A DNA stretch of 64,000 nucleotides from Pseudomonas sp. KUIN-1 (GTDB lineage: Bacteria > Pseudomonadota > Gammaproteobacteria > Pseudomonadales > Pseudomonadaceae). Both the position numbers and the translations under genes were made by a program. Positions 36,438-46,667 of this stretch are shown here, one piece after another (the stretch's first letter is position 1; every line of letters begins with the position of its first letter). The notes under the pieces were generated by a model. That model had not been told where the DNA came from. It worked only from the letters and a program-made list of their open reading frames with translations, and searched no databases. Location of the stretch: assembly GCF_009176725.1 (NCBI RefSeq), contig NZ_AP020337.1, forward strand, positions 2,294,001-2,358,000. The letters run 5' to 3'.

Positions 36438-37390
36438 TCGAACCGCTCAAACCGCTCTGGCAACGCTGGCTGTCGAGGCGAATTCCTCCAGCGTCACGCA
36501 TCACCCTCGACCACCGGCGCATTTTCATCATGCCGACACGCACCGGCATGATTTACGCGTTAGTGCTGGTGCTCATGCTGCTGGTGGCGATCAATTACCA
36601 GAACAGTCTGGCCTACGGGTTGACCTTTCTATTGCTGTCGATAGGCGTGCTGGCCATCCTGCACACCTACCGCAACATCAGCGGTCTGGTTCTGAGTGCG
36701 GGCGTGGCGCGTTCGGTATTCGTCGGCGAACCGGTGCAATTGCGCCTGCGCCTGGAAAGTGCCGGTCAGGCTCACCATGCACTGGGGTTCGGCTGGAGCG
36801 CGACAGCGTTGCAGTCAGGCGACGTGCTGCCCCGTGGGCTGACCGACCTGGAGCTGACGCTACCCGCCGAAAAGCGTGGCTGGCTGCATGCACCAAGGCT
36901 GCGCATCGAGAGCGTGTTTCCGCTGGGCATCTTTCGTGCCTGGAGCTGGCTCGACCTGGAGCAGAGCGCCTTGATCTATCCTCGACCCTTGTCCGGGACC
37001 CTGCCGTTGCTCAAGGGCGTGCAGCCGCATGCCGAGGACGATGGTCATGCTACCCAGGGTGCCGGTGTCGATGATTATCAGGGCCTGCGCAGCTACCAGC
37101 CGGGTGACAATCGCAGTCGCCTGCACTGGAAGGCGTATTCACGCGGGCAGGGGCTGTTGATCAAGGACTTCACCGACCTCAGTGGCCATGACCTGTGCCT
37201 GGACTTCATGGCGCTGGGCGGGGATATCGAGGAGCGCCTGTCGCGCCTGTGTTATTGGGTGCTGGAGCTGTCGCAGCGGCACCAGCCGTTTGCCCTGCGG
37301 TTACCGGGCTTTCTGTCAGCGGTGGACAGCGGTGATGCACACCGCGAAGTCTGCCTGCGCGCCCTTGCGCTGTACGGCCATCGCCCATGA
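36434..37390 (+). CDS. DUF58 (vWA-like) membrane protein
   Basis: The 318-residue product has two N-terminal membrane helices (GMIYALVLVLMLLVAINYQ and GLTFLLLSIGVLAILHTY), a beta region, and the DUF58 motif GLRSYQPGDNRSRLHWKAYSR followed by LLIKDFTDLSGHDLCLDF. DUF58 proteins are the usual partners of MoxR ATPases. The start is placed at the TTG overlapping the moxR stop as TTGA, with GAGG about 11 bases ahead; a GTG nine codons upstream is possible. The last four bases overlap tgpA, so the three genes are translationally coupled. Confidence 0.88.
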
Positions 37391-39396
37391 ACGACAAGGT
37401 CAAGGCAGTTCCCGCCGCGCCCATTCCGCGTGTCAGCCTGACCTGGCTGCTGGTGGCGCAGGCACTGGTGGTGTTGCCGTTCGCGTTGCATGTCCCGGTG
37501 TCGATCATGATCCTCTGGCTGGGCTGCACGGTGTGGCGCGTTCAAGCGTTCCGCATGCGCGTGCGCTTGCCTGGCACCTGGGTCAAGTCCGGGCTGCTGG
37601 TGGGCACCGCCGGTGGCGTCTATCTGGCGCGCGGCAGCCTGGTCGGGCTGGATGCCGGGGCTGCGTTACTGGTGGCTGCATTCGTTCTGAAAATGCTGGA
37701 AATGAACAATCGCCGTGACGCGCGGGTGCTGATTTTCCTTGGCTTCTTCTGCGTGGCGGTCGGCTATCTGTTCGAAGATAACCTGCTGTGGGCGCTCTTC
37801 AGTCTGCTGCCGGTCAGCGCGCTGCTGGCTGCGTTGATCGGCCTGCAACACTCGGACCTGGCCGGCAGGTCGGCCGACACGCTCAAGCTGGCGTTCAAGC
37901 TGATGGCGCAGGCGCTGCCGTTGATGCTCCTGCTGTTTCTGTTCTTCCCGCGTCTGGACCCGCTCTGGTCGCTGCCGCAGCCGAGCAACAAAGGCGTCAC
38001 CGGTCTGTCGGACAACATGGCACCCGGCGACATGGCGGAGCTGAGCAAATCGCCCGCGCTGGTGTTCCGCGCCAGTTTCGAAGGGCCGATCCCGGCGCGC
38101 AATCAGCTGTATTGGCGCGGTCTGACCCTTGAGCAGTTCGATGGGCGTCGCTGGTCGCAGTCGGCCCGCGCCCAGACCGTACAGATTGCGCAGTGGGAGA
38201 AACGCGGTGAGCCGCTGGCCTACAGCGTTGTCATGGAAGCCAGCGGCCGGCCCTGGCTGCCCAGCCTCGATGTGGCAGAAACCACGTTGCCGGACGTGCG
38301 GCAGATGAGCGACTTCCGCCTGCAGCGCAGACGCTCCGTCGAGCAGTCGCTGCTCTACGCCGTCAACTCATGGCCACAGAGCGTCCGTGATCCGCTGTCC
38401 AGCGAGCAGATCCAGCGTCAGGACCTGCAGTTGCCTGCCAAGGGCAATGATCAGGCGCGGCAATGGGCCGATGAACTGCGCCGCCGCTACACCACACCGG
38501 ACGCCATGGTCGCGGCGCTGCTCGGTTACTTCAGCGATCAGCCGTTTCACTACACCCTCAAGCCGGTGCCATTGGGCAATGACAGCATCGATGAATTCCT
38601 GTTTGCCAGTCGTCAGGGGTTTTGCGCCCACTATGCCGGTGCCATGACCTTTGTCCTGCGCGCGGCAGGCATTCCGGCGCGCGTGGTGGCCGGGTATCAG
38701 GGCGGCGAACTGAACCCCGACGGGCAGTACCTGACTGTTCGCCAGTTCGACGCGCATGCCTGGGTGGAATACTGGCAGCCGGGCGTGGGCTGGCGCAGCG
38801 TCGACCCGACTGCAGCCGTGGCGCCGCAACGTATCGAGCAAGGTCTGGAGCAGGCGCTGGCGGCGGACGAAGCGTTTCTGCAGGACTCGCCCTATTCAGC
38901 GTTACGCTACCGCAACGTGCCTTGGGTCAACGCCCTGCGCCTCAGTTGGGATAACCTCAATTACGGCTGGCAGCGCTGGGTGCTGGGCTATCAGGGACAA
39001 CAGCAGTTACAAATTCTCGGTCGCTGGTTTTCAGGCTTCCAGGCGCCGGTTTTTGTCCTGGGAAGCCTGTTTTCACTGGGCCTGGTCGCGTTATGGCTGT
39101 TCAAACCCTGGCAACGCGAAAGCGACTCGCAACTGCGCGTGTTCAACGCATTTGAACGCTTGCTCGCCCGCCATGGTCTGCGTCGTATGCCGGGTGAAGG
39201 CGCTGACGCATTCTGCCGCAGGGCGGTGCTCTACTTTCCGCAGCATGCCGAGGCCATTGAAGGTTTCATCCGCGAATTTCAAGCGCAGCGCTACGCTGGG
39301 CGGCTGGCTTCGGCAAGCCGCTTGAGGCAGGCACTGAGCACGCTGCGCCGTGGTTTGCCATGGAGGTTGTCAGCCGTCAGGGACAGGCATTCATGA
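37387..39396 (+). CDS. tgpA: TgpA-type membrane transglutaminase
   Basis: The 669-residue product has five to six N-terminal membrane helices, then a periplasmic transglutaminase-like domain and a C-terminal helix near 555-575 (PVFVLGSLFSLGLVALWLF) with a small cytosolic tail. The papain-like triad is visible as Cys413 in RQGFCAHYAGAMTFVLRAAG, His457 in FDAHAWVEYW and Asp473 in SVDPTAAV. Size and plan match P. aeruginosa TgpA (PA2873), reported as required for viability and active as a protein-glutamine gamma-glutamyltransferase. The periplasmic substrate is unknown. It overlaps the DUF58 gene by four bases. Confidence 0.92.
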   Translation: MNDKVKAVPAAPIPRVSLTWLLVAQALVVLPFALHVPVSIMILWLGCTVWRVQAFRMRVRLPGTWVKSGLLVGTAGGVYLARGSLVGLDAGAALLVAAFVLKMLEMNNRRDARVLIFLGFFCVAVGYLFEDNLLWALFSLLPVSALLAALIGLQHSDLAGRSADTLKLAFKLMAQALPLMLLLFLFFPRLDPLWSLPQPSNKGVTGLSDNMAPGDMAELSKSPALVFRASFEGPIPARNQLYWRGLTLEQFDGRRWSQSARAQTVQIAQWEKRGEPLAYSVVMEASGRPWLPSLDVAETTLPDVRQMSDFRLQRRRSVEQSLLYAVNSWPQSVRDPLSSEQIQRQDLQLPAKGNDQARQWADELRRRYTTPDAMVAALLGYFSDQPFHYTLKPVPLGNDSIDEFLFASRQGFCAHYAGAMTFVLRAAGIPARVVAGYQGGELNPDGQYLTVRQFDAHAWVEYWQPGVGWRSVDPTAAVAPQRIEQGLEQALAADEAFLQDSPYSALRYRNVPWVNALRLSWDNLNYGWQRWVLGYQGQQQLQILGRWFSGFQAPVFVLGSLFSLGLVALWLFKPWQRESDSQLRVFNAFERLLARHGLRRMPGEGADAFCRRAVLYFPQHAEAIEGFIREFQAQRYAGRLASASRLRQALSTLRRGLPWRLSAVRDRHS

Positions 39397-39420
39397 ATCA
39401 GTTTGTCGAAGGGGAATTGC

Positions 39421-40182
39421 ATGTCTTCAATGGTGGATCATCTGGTCGCCGAAGTGCTGGCGCTGGATGTCAAATTGCTCGCGTGTCAGGCACGTCTTGC
39501 CGTTTCGACTGACAGCGAAGCGCTGCACGATTTACGTACCACGGTGCGCCGTCTGCGCAGCGTACTGCGGCCCCTGCGGGAAAAACCGAGTGCGGCAGAG
39601 CTGGAAGAGGCGGCCAGGGCGGTCGGCCAACTGACCACGCCGCTGCGTGACATGCAGGTGCTCGCCGGGTTTCTTGAAGAGCAGGGTTTGAACGAGGCTG
39701 CATTCACACGCAACCGTTACCTGGAAAGCGCCTGCCCAAAGGTCGCCAGCTCGCCCGAGTTGACCCGCCTGCTCAAGCTGATTGACCGGTTCCCGGAAAT
39801 GCTGCGCCTGCAACAGCGCCAGGGCATGTTGCGTGGCTTGCGCAAGACCATCGAAAAGCGCATGGACAAGCAATGGCACAAGTTGCGTGTGGCCATCGCC
39901 GAGCCCGGTCATGACCGTCATGACCTGCGCCTGCTGATCAAGCGCGTACGTTACGCTGCCGAAGCCTATCCGCAACTCAGCCACCAGCCGAAAAACATGC
40001 AGGCGCGGCTCAAGTCCGCACAAGGCGAACTGGGCGACTGGCACGATCATCTGCAATGGCTGGCGCAGGCGGCAGAGCAACCGGATCTGGCTCCCTGCGT
40101 GCCGGGCTGGCAGATCGGCATAGTAGGCGCCGAGCGCAAGGCCGAAGCATCGCTCAAACGCTTGGCCAAAGCCTGTTTCTGA
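39421..40182 (+). CDS. CHAD-domain protein
   Basis: The 253-residue product has CHAD helices with the conserved basic and histidine residues: HDLRTTVRRLRSVLRPL, RDMQVLAGFLEEQ, HDLRLLIKRVRYAAEAYP and ELGDWHDHLQWL. CHAD domains bind inorganic polyphosphate, and many such proteins associate with polyphosphate granules. There is no fused CYTH domain. The ATG at 39421 has GAAGGGG upstream, and the gene starts 24 bases after tgpA. Confidence 0.88.
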   Translation: MSSMVDHLVAEVLALDVKLLACQARLAVSTDSEALHDLRTTVRRLRSVLRPLREKPSAAELEEAARAVGQLTTPLRDMQVLAGFLEEQGLNEAAFTRNRYLESACPKVASSPELTRLLKLIDRFPEMLRLQQRQGMLRGLRKTIEKRMDKQWHKLRVAIAEPGHDRHDLRLLIKRVRYAAEAYPQLSHQPKNMQARLKSAQGELGDWHDHLQWLAQAAEQPDLAPCVPGWQIGIVGAERKAEASLKRLAKACF

Positions 40183-40212
40183 TCCTGTGATTTGTCGAGA
40201 GGCAGGTCATTC

Positions 40213-40241
40213 AGGCCGCAAAAATGGCTATTATGCGGCCT
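40213..40241. terminator. Hairpin between the CHAD and thioesterase genes
   Basis: AGGCCGCA at 40213-40220 pairs with TGCGGCCT at 40234-40241. No clear T run follows. A second small palindrome, GGATGGTTATCATCC, lies at about 40257-40271. The first may terminate the tgpA-CHAD transcript. Confidence 0.35.
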
Positions 40242-40301
40242 GTCGTTAACTAAGAGGATGGTTATCATCCATCCACTTGTGTGTTGACGTGTGGAGTGAG
40301 C

Positions 40302-41099
40302 ATGACCTTTTCTGAACTGATCGATGCGCTGCGTCGCGATCCGCGCTCTGTCACGATCCCTGCCGAATGGTCTCAAGGGCGTGCCTGCTTCGGCGGGCTG
40401 ATGGCTGCGCTGACCTACGAAGCGATGCGTGCAGAGGTGCCGGAAGGGCGGCCGGTTCGTTCGTTGGCGATCACCTTTGTCGGGCCGGCCGCGCCCGGTG
40501 TGCCGATTGCTTTCGAGGTCGACACCCTGCGCCATGGCAAGGCAGTCAGTCAGGTGCTGGGACGCGCCATGCAGAACGGTCAGGTCATGACCCTGATACA
40601 AGGCAGCTTCGGTGCCCCTCGGGAATCGATGATCACCGTTGCCGCAGAGGCCGCGCCGGTCCTTAAACCGGTTGATCAATGTCCGGAGCTGCCGTTCGCC
40701 AGCGGCGTGATGCCTGATTACCTGCGCTTCATGGACATTCGCTGGGCGTTGGGCGGCATGCCATTCAGTAATACCCGATCACCGGCGATTGGCGGCTACG
40801 TGCGCTTTCGCGATACGCCGCACGCCACGCCCATGAGCGAAGCGCACATTCTGGCGCTGGTGGACACCTGGCCGCCTGCGGTACTGCCGCACCTGGACAA
40901 ACCGGCCCCCGGCAGCTCACTGACCTGGACCATTGAGTTCGTCCAGCCCCAGCCGTCGCTCGATACCCTGCAGTGGTGCAGCTACCGCGCAGTCATCGAG
41001 CATGCCCGCGATGGCTATGGCCATACCGCCGCGGCATTGTGGAGCCCCGACGGCGAGCTGATCGCAATCAGCCGCCAGACGGTTACCGTATTTGGCTGA
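40302..41099 (+). CDS. Acyl-CoA thioesterase-like hotdog protein
   Basis: The 265-residue product reads as a double hotdog thioesterase of the TesB-like kind: an N-terminal fold with GRACFGGLMAALTYEAMRAEVPEGRPVRSLAITFVGPA (broken here across two strands) and a C-terminal fold ending CSYRAVIEHARDGYGHTAAALWSPDGELIAISRQTVTVFG. Such enzymes hydrolyse acyl-CoA thioesters in the cytoplasm. The ATG at 40302 has GGAG seven bases upstream. The natural acyl substrate cannot be told. Confidence 0.82.
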   Translation: MTFSELIDALRRDPRSVTIPAEWSQGRACFGGLMAALTYEAMRAEVPEGRPVRSLAITFVGPAAPGVPIAFEVDTLRHGKAVSQVLGRAMQNGQVMTLIQGSFGAPRESMITVAAEAAPVLKPVDQCPELPFASGVMPDYLRFMDIRWALGGMPFSNTRSPAIGGYVRFRDTPHATPMSEAHILALVDTWPPAVLPHLDKPAPGSSLTWTIEFVQPQPSLDTLQWCSYRAVIEHARDGYGHTAAALWSPDGELIAISRQTVTVFG

Positions 41100-41111
41100 C
41101 CGGCAACCGGA

Positions 41112-41354
41112 TCAAGGTTTGCGAGCGGCCCGGGCGGCGTCCTGGCGCTGAAACCCCAGCGCCGCCACCAGGCCGATCACGCCGATGGCAACCGATGAAA
41201 GGCTTTCGGAAAACAGGCCGTTGAGGATCAGCAGGGCCGCCAGAATGAACAGCGGCACGGCGATCAGGTACAGAGCCAGACTGGCCGAGTGCTCCTGACT
41301 GTCGTTGCTGTCACGCCATTGATTCAACTGCAGATCGGAAAGTGGCTTGTTCAT
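41112..41354 (-). CDS. Small two-helix membrane protein of unknown function
   Basis: The 80-residue product has a polar start (MNKPLSDLQLNQWRDSNDSQ), two hydrophobic segments (LALYLIAVPLFILAALLILNG and LSSVAIGVIGLVAALGF) and a basic tail. AGAGGA precedes the ATG at 41352-41354. It is convergent with the thioesterase gene, leaving 12 bases between stops. I do not recognise the family. Confidence 0.65.
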   Translation of the reverse strand: MNKPLSDLQLNQWRDSNDSQEHSASLALYLIAVPLFILAALLILNGLFSESLSSVAIGVIGLVAALGFQRQDAARAARKP

Positions 41355-41461
41355 GATGCGGTCCTCTTCAGGCAACGCGTAAAGCGTCGTTCAATGCCTG
41401 AAGGATAGGCCCGCGCGCAGAGGGCTGACGAGTCAAGCCTGTCTATCGCGGCGATAGCCTG

Positions 41462-42937
41462 TTACAGCTTGAGCTGGCCAATGGCGGCATTCAGTTCGCC
41501 TGCCAGCGTAGCCAGCTCGTCACTGGTGCTGGCCGAGTCAACCGTCTGGATCACCGTGCGTTCGGTGACATCGCGGATACTCACCACCGCACGGTTCATC
41601 TCCTCGGCGACCTGGCTTTGCTGCTGGGCCGCCACGGCGATCTGCGTATTGCTTTCGCGCATCTGTGCCACGGCACCGGCAATCGCCGCCAGCGCATCAC
41701 CCGCTTCCCGCGCCTGCTGCAGGCATTCTTCAGCCTTGTGCGAGCTTTCCTGCATGAAATCCACGGCATCGCGGGTGCCGCTTTGCAGGGTCGAGACCAT
41801 CGTGGTGATTTCATCGGTGGAGGTCTGCACCCGCTTCGCCAGATTGCGTACCTCATCGGCGACCACGGCAAAACCCCGACCCATTTCCCCGGCGCGTGCG
41901 GCCTCGATGGCTGCGTTGAGGGCGAGCAGATTGGTTTGTTCGGCAATGCTGTGGATGACGTTGACCACGCCGTTGATCTTCTGGCTGTCTTCGGCCATGC
42001 GCTGGATCATTTCCGCCGTTTGCTGCACGCCGCTGGAAAGCCCCGCGATGGACACCTGCACACGGTCGACCACTACTTTGCCGCTGCCCGCCAGTGCGTC
42101 AGCCGTCTGCGACTGATCGCGGGTGGCTGTAGCGTGCTGGGCAATGTGATGGACCGTGGCCGTCATTTCGTTGATGGCCGTGGCCACCTGATCGGTTTCG
42201 CTTTGCTGACCGAGCATGCCTTGGCGCACCTCCTTCATGCCCGCCGCCAGATGCGCTGCGCCCTGATCGAGGCGCCCGGCAGTTTGCGAAACGGTGTTGA
42301 CCACCCGCTGGTAACCGGCCTGCATGGCATTGAAGGCCTTGGCCATCTGCCCGACCTCATCGTCACTGCGGTTGGGAACACGGGCCGCCAGGTCGCCGCT
42401 TTTTTCGACGTGCAGCATCACGTCTTTGAGCGCGTTGAGCTGGCTGAGCAGAAAGCGAATCAGCAGCTGAGAGGCACAGAGCATCAATAACATCAGCACA
42501 AAAACCGCCATCGCGTAGTGCGTGAAGCGATCCAGCAGGATGTGCATGAAGGTCGGGGTGAATGCCAGTAGCGCAATCCGTTGCTCGGCGCCGCGAGTGA
42601 TGATTTGCGCACCGCTCAGCCATCGATCGCCGACGGGTTTGTCCAGCGCCACCCAGTCGCGGGCGTCAGCCAGTTCCGGCAGCGTAAGACTATCGAAAAC
42701 CGGTGTCTGACCCTGGCGGTAAGTCAGTATTGTATCGCTGGAGGGCAGTGCTGCGTCGACGGGCCAGGCGGCCAGCAGGCGCGCCTGCGCTTGTGCTACC
42801 TGACGCGACACATCGGTCCGCGCTTGTTGCTCTGTCTGCATGGCGTACAGCACCAGCAACAGGGTGGTGACGAAAGCGACCGCGTTGACGGCCCAGAACT
42901 TGTATTTCAGTGACAGGTTGCCAAGCCATGAGGCCAT
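41462..42937 (-). CDS. Methyl-accepting chemotaxis protein
   Basis: The 491-residue transducer has a first membrane helix at about 14-33, a short periplasmic sensor of about 105 residues, a second helix at about 140-165, HAMP near 165-215, and the signalling hairpin [37 protein letters not shown] (split by me for reading). Q/E-rich methylation regions flank the tip. It passes ligand signals to CheA/CheW. The ligand is not apparent and no recognised CheR-docking pentapeptide is present at the C-terminus (IGQLKL). Confidence 0.93.
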   Translation of the reverse strand: MASWLGNLSLKYKFWAVNAVAFVTTLLLVLYAMQTEQQARTDVSRQVAQAQARLLAAWPVDAALPSSDTILTYRQGQTPVFDSLTLPELADARDWVALDKPVGDRWLSGAQIITRGAEQRIALLAFTPTFMHILLDRFTHYAMAVFVLMLLMLCASQLLIRFLLSQLNALKDVMLHVEKSGDLAARVPNRSDDEVGQMAKAFNAMQAGYQRVVNTVSQTAGRLDQGAAHLAAGMKEVRQGMLGQQSETDQVATAINEMTATVHHIAQHATATRDQSQTADALAGSGKVVVDRVQVSIAGLSSGVQQTAEMIQRMAEDSQKINGVVNVIHSIAEQTNLLALNAAIEAARAGEMGRGFAVVADEVRNLAKRVQTSTDEITTMVSTLQSGTRDAVDFMQESSHKAEECLQQAREAGDALAAIAGAVAQMRESNTQIAVAAQQQSQVAEEMNRAVVSIRDVTERTVIQTVDSASTSDELATLAGELNAAIGQLKL

Positions 42938-43039
42938 GAGGGGTCTTCTTCGGTAATCGGTTGAAGTAGCAGCAAGATGCCATCACTGTGCCTCAACCAC
43001 CGAAGAGCCCTTTGATACGGGTCAACAAAGCCGCAGATT

Positions 43040-43861
43040 TTAATCTTCTGTGGATTTTTTCAGCGTCGGCAAAGCAAAAAACTGCCGTGCGCAATCCGTG
43101 CTGTGGCGTGCGAGGTCTTCCTGCGTTTCGCCCCGATGCAAGGCTACTTCGCGCAAGACTTCCGGCAGGTAAGCCGGCTCGTTGCGACCGTTTTTCGGCT
43201 TGGGGCGCAGGCTGCGTGGCAGCAGGTAGGGCGCATCGCTTTCCAGCATCAGCCGGCCGCGAGGGATATTGCCCACCAGCGCGTGCAGGTGGGTGCCGCG
43301 TCGTTCGTCGCAGATCCAGCCGGTGATGCCGATATGCAGGTCAAGGTCCAGGTAACTGAACAGCGCGGCGCGCTCGCCGGTGAAACAGTGCACAACCGCC
43401 GCGGGCAGGCGGTCGCGGTAATCGCGCAAAATTTCCAGCAGCCGCTGGTTGGCATCGCGTTCGTGGAGGAACACCGGTAATTGCAGTTCCACGGCCATGG
43501 CCAGGTGCGCCTCCAGGACCTTTTCCTGTTTGGGGCGAGGCGAGAAATCGCGATTGTAATCCAGGCCGCATTCACCCACGGCGCGAACGCGATTTTCCTT
43601 GAGCAGGGCATGCAACTGTTTCTCGGTGTCACCGGTCCAATCGCTCGCCGAATGCGGGTGGATACCTGCCGTGCAGAACAGGCGTTGCGCGCTTTCATCC
43701 AGCTCGTGACACAGCTGCAGGGCGTGTTCGCTGCCCTCGACACTGGTGCCGGTCACCACCAGTTGTTCGACGCCTGCGGCATAGGCGCGGTCGAGTACCG
43801 CCTGTCGCTGCGAGGCGAAGCTTGCGTTGGTCAGATTGACGCCGATGTCGATGAGTTGCAT
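43040..43861 (-). CDS. tatD: TatD family metal-dependent DNase
   Basis: The 273-residue product closely follows E. coli Tat[65 protein letters not shown] and [15 protein letters not shown]. These include the metal ligands of the amidohydrolase-type barrel. The family members are 3'-5' exonucleases linked to repair and DNA breakdown. GGAGG before the ATG at 43859-43861 sets the start. It is read away from the lytic transglycosylase gene. Confidence 0.93.
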   Translation of the reverse strand: MQLIDIGVNLTNASFASQRQAVLDRAYAAGVEQLVVTGTSVEGSEHALQLCHELDESAQRLFCTAGIHPHSASDWTGDTEKQLHALLKENRVRAVGECGLDYNRDFSPRPKQEKVLEAHLAMAVELQLPVFLHERDANQRLLEILRDYRDRLPAAVVHCFTGERAALFSYLDLDLHIGITGWICDERRGTHLHALVGNIPRGRLMLESDAPYLLPRSLRPKPKNGRNEPAYLPEVLREVALHRGETQEDLARHSTDCARQFFALPTLKKSTED

Positions 43862-43938
43862 GGTGCTACCTCCAGCTGAAGGCTGCCGAGCATACCAGAG
43901 CTCTGGCCACAACAAGAAAACGCTGGGTATTCAAGCGA

Positions 43939-43956
43939 TTGAACCTCAAGGTTCAA
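43939..43956. promoter_or_regulatory. Inverted repeat between tatD and the lytic transglycosylase gene
   Basis: TTGAACC and GGTTCAA form a perfect 7-bp inverted repeat around TCAA, in the 180-base divergent region. It may be an operator or simply a hairpin in a leader. Confidence 0.25.
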
Positions 43957-44041
43957 CGATTTCCTTCGCTGTTCGATGCTGCTGCGTGACCTCAAGATTT
44001 CCTTTTTCCTGTTTCTTTCCGGCATTGCCCTGGGGAAGTGA

Positions 44042-45463
44042 ATGATCCGATCCGCGCTTGTGTCTTTGATCTGCCTGTTACCGCTGCTGCCCTTGCAGGT
44101 TTCTGCTCGGCAGACCGGTCCCGAGGTCGTGCAGCACACGGTGCAGGTGCGCGATTTGCCGGCGATTCGCAGCAGCAAGGTGCTGCGCGTGCTGGTCAAT
44201 CAGAGCCGTAACAGCTCCGGCGACGTCAAGGGGCAGGAAATCGGCGTCGAATACCATCGTCTGCAAGCTTTCGAGCAGTACCTCAACAGCCATTCCCGTG
44301 CCGGGCAGAAGGTCACGATCAAGGTCATCCCCAAGGCCAAGAACCAGCTGCTGACGGCCTTGCAGCGCGGAGAAGGCGACATGATCGCGCCCGGCGAGCT
44401 GCTCGATGTCAGCGACGCCAAGGGCATTCAGGCCAGCGCACCGATCGTGCACGACGTGCCTCTGGTGCTGGTCGGCGTTCGTGGTCAGCGCAGTGTGCGC
44501 CGTGTGGATCAATTGTCCGGAAAGACCCTGAGCCTGCCCACCGGCAGTGCCGCCGATGAAGCCCTGCATCAGGTCAATCGACAACTGGAGCTGCGCAAGC
44601 TGCCCCTGGCGAAAATCGAATGGGTCGACCCCAGTCTGGCTGTCGAGGATGTGCTGGAAATGGTTCAGGCCGGGATTTACCCGATGACGCTGGTCGAGCA
44701 GCCGATTGCCGAGCGCTGGGCGAGGATCATGCCCAAACTGCGCATCGAACGCGGCCTGACCTTGCAGACCCACGGGGACATCAGCTGGTTCGTTCGTGAC
44801 AATGCCACCCAGCTGCGGGCCAGTGTCGACGATTTCCTTAAAGACTATAAGCCGTCGGCCCAGCAGGATCAGGTGTTCGCCAACGCGTACAAGAACACCT
44901 ACAAGGTCAACAACCCGTTGGTGCGCAACAACCTGCAGCGTCTGGAACAACTGCGTCCGATGTTGCAACGCCATGCCGATGCACAGGGCATGGACTGGCT
45001 TGATCTGGCAGCCCTCGCGTTCAAGGAATCCAAGCTAGACCCGTCTGCCAAGGGCAGTGGCGGCGCGACAGGGCTGTTGCAGATCACGCCGTCGGCAGCA
45101 AAAAGCGTTGGCGTGCCGAGCATCCAGAGCGCTGACGACAACATCCGTGCCGGGTCGCGCTACATGGCGCTGATCCAGCGCAAGTATTTCTCCAGTAACC
45201 GGGTCAACGAACGCGAGCGCATGGCATTCGTGATGGCCGCCTATAACCTGGGGCCTGAGCGCGTGCAGGGCATGCGCGAGGAAGCGCGGCGTCGCGGGCT
45301 GAACCCGAACCAGTGGTTCTTCCAGACCGAGCGTGTGGCGATGGAACAGGGCGGTGCCAATGTCGTGGCGTTCGTGAACAGCGTCAACAAGTACTACCTG
45401 GCCTTCGACCGCGAGCGTGACTCGCTGGAAAAGAGCGGGCCCAAACCTGCGGTAAAACGCTAA
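44042..45463 (+). CDS. MltF-like membrane-bound lytic transglycosylase
   Basis: The 473-residue product has a signal peptide of about 22 residues, a solute-binding-protein-like domain at roughly 45-270, and a C-terminal lysozyme-like domain with catalytic Glu329 in FKESKLDPSAKGSGGATGLLQI and the later NLGPERV and AAY motifs. It cleaves peptidoglycan with formation of anhydromuramyl ends. The two-domain plan is that of MltF; the position next to tatD and the chemotaxis gene suggests the second pseudomonad copy (MltF2, PA2865 from memory). GGGGAAG precedes the ATG. Confidence 0.9.
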   Translation: MIRSALVSLICLLPLLPLQVSARQTGPEVVQHTVQVRDLPAIRSSKVLRVLVNQSRNSSGDVKGQEIGVEYHRLQAFEQYLNSHSRAGQKVTIKVIPKAKNQLLTALQRGEGDMIAPGELLDVSDAKGIQASAPIVHDVPLVLVGVRGQRSVRRVDQLSGKTLSLPTGSAADEALHQVNRQLELRKLPLAKIEWVDPSLAVEDVLEMVQAGIYPMTLVEQPIAERWARIMPKLRIERGLTLQTHGDISWFVRDNATQLRASVDDFLKDYKPSAQQDQVFANAYKNTYKVNNPLVRNNLQRLEQLRPMLQRHADAQGMDWLDLAALAFKESKLDPSAKGSGGATGLLQITPSAAKSVGVPSIQSADDNIRAGSRYMALIQRKYFSSNRVNERERMAFVMAAYNLGPERVQGMREEARRRGLNPNQWFFQTERVAMEQGGANVVAFVNSVNKYYLAFDRERDSLEKSGPKPAVKR

Positions 45464-45575
45464 AGATCGATTTATTCGATTTGTATGCGCCGTTATTTGC
45501 GGTTTTTACATGAGTGAATTTGATTATCATGGCGCCACTCGCTGTTAATCACCCATCACTCACGGAAAGTCTCGC

Positions 45576-46010
45576 ATGAACACATTGATCAAGTCGGTCC
45601 TCACCACTCGCGCCGGTTACGGCCTGACTGTCCTGCGCGTCATCGTCGGTATCGCGTTCATCGCGCACGGCAGCCAGAAACTGTTCGGCGCCTTCGGTGG
45701 TTATGGCCTCGAAGGCACTGCGCAGTACATGGAAAGCCTGGGCCTGACGCCGGGTTACCTGATGGCGCTGATGTCGGGCAGCGCCGAATTCTTTGGCGGC
45801 CTGGGCCTGCTGCTGGGATTGCTGGCTCGTCCTGCTGCGGTCGTGGTGATCCTGTTGTTGCTGGTGGCGATCTTCACCGTGCATATCCACAACGGCTTCT
45901 TCATGGCCAACAACGGCTACGAGTACGCGCTGGCACTGCTCGGCGGTGCCGTGGCAGTACTCATCGAAGGTGCAGGCAAGTTGTCGCTGGACCGTATCAT
46001 CGGCCGATAA
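45576..46010 (+). CDS. DoxX family membrane protein
   Basis: The 144-residue product has four membrane helices with the DoxX pattern: LRVIVGIAFIAHGSQKLFGAFGG, the MESLGL loop, LMSGSAEFFGGLGLLLGLLARPAA and a final GGAVAVLIEGAGKLSLDRII. DoxX proteins are inner-membrane proteins, some linked to redox or thiosulfate metabolism, but no specific role can be given here. It forms its own transcription unit and is followed by a hairpin. Confidence 0.88.
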   Translation: MNTLIKSVLTTRAGYGLTVLRVIVGIAFIAHGSQKLFGAFGGYGLEGTAQYMESLGLTPGYLMALMSGSAEFFGGLGLLLGLLARPAAVVVILLLLVAIFTVHIHNGFFMANNGYEYALALLGGAVAVLIEGAGKLSLDRIIGR

Positions 46011-46028
46011 CCGGCTACGCTTGCTGTG

Positions 46029-46055
46029 CAAGGCCCGCTCTTGTAACGGGCCTTG
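46029..46055 (+). terminator. Hairpin terminator after the DoxX gene
   Basis: CAAGGCCCG pairs with CGGGCCTTG around CTCTTGTAA, 19 bases after the stop. The tail TGCGTTT is only weakly T-rich. Confidence 0.5.
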
Positions 46056-46086
46056 TGCGTTTGCAGGCTCCTGCCATGAATGGCAA

Positions 46087-46116
46087 TTGACAATGAATGG
46101 GACGTTTCTCTAGGAT
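46087..46116 (+). promoter_or_regulatory. Putative sigma-70 promoter
   Basis: TTGACA at 46087-46092, an 18-base spacer, then TAGGAT at 46111-46116. It lies about 140 bases upstream of the small gene at 46255. Confidence 0.45.
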
Positions 46117-46254
46117 GCGTGCTCAAGCGCCGATTTAACAACTACTTGCGGGGCGCCTGGCAAGGCTGAAGTCTTGTCGAAATACCGCTAAAACGTTGGT
46201 TCGGTGTTGCCTCTCACCGCTGCCCAGCGGATCTTGCGAGGCAGAGAAACCACC

Positions 46255-46563
46255 ATGAACAACCTGCGCCCCCTCATTCGTCTTTCCCCGATCAGCACGG
46301 TCTTGTCACGCAAGAATCCGAAAATCCTCCTCAGTGGCTCCCATCAGCCCACGCTGTTGCGCTATCTCGATGGCTGGCCACGTCGGCGTGGCGGTTCCTG
46401 TGCGTTTCTGATTCAGTTTGCCGAGACCCACCAGTCGCTGAGCCATTTTGCTGACGATCAATTCGACCTCGCCGTGGTGCAATCGCCGCAGGCAGACGAT
46501 GTCGGGCAGGTGATTCGAGACCTGACCCGCATCGCCCGGCAGGGCCTGATCACGCTGGGTTGA
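46255..46563 (+). CDS. Conserved small protein of unknown function
   Basis: The 102-residue product starts at an ATG (MNNLRPLIRLSP); a longer frame upstream lacks coding character. It reads KILLSGSHQPTLLRYLDGWP, AFLIQFAETH, FDLAVVQSPQ and VIRDLTRIARQGLITLG, an alternating pattern like the first half of a Rossmann-type fold. It could be a shortened relative of a larger family. I cannot assign a function. A secreted-protein gene follows after 104 bases. Confidence 0.55.
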   Translation: MNNLRPLIRLSPISTVLSRKNPKILLSGSHQPTLLRYLDGWPRRRGGSCAFLIQFAETHQSLSHFADDQFDLAVVQSPQADDVGQVIRDLTRIARQGLITLG

Positions 46564-46667
46564 ATCGCCTGATTCAGCCAATTGGCAGAGAAGGCATATT
46601 GCTGGCCCCCGATGCGCGAACGGACAGGCAAAATCGCCGCCTTATCAAAGGATTAGGTGGTTTTCGC

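Noticed and set aside
46560..46667. Longer N-terminus for the small secreted protein at 46668
   Set aside because: The extra 36 residues would hide a clear signal peptide that starts at the ATG with its own AGGTGG box.
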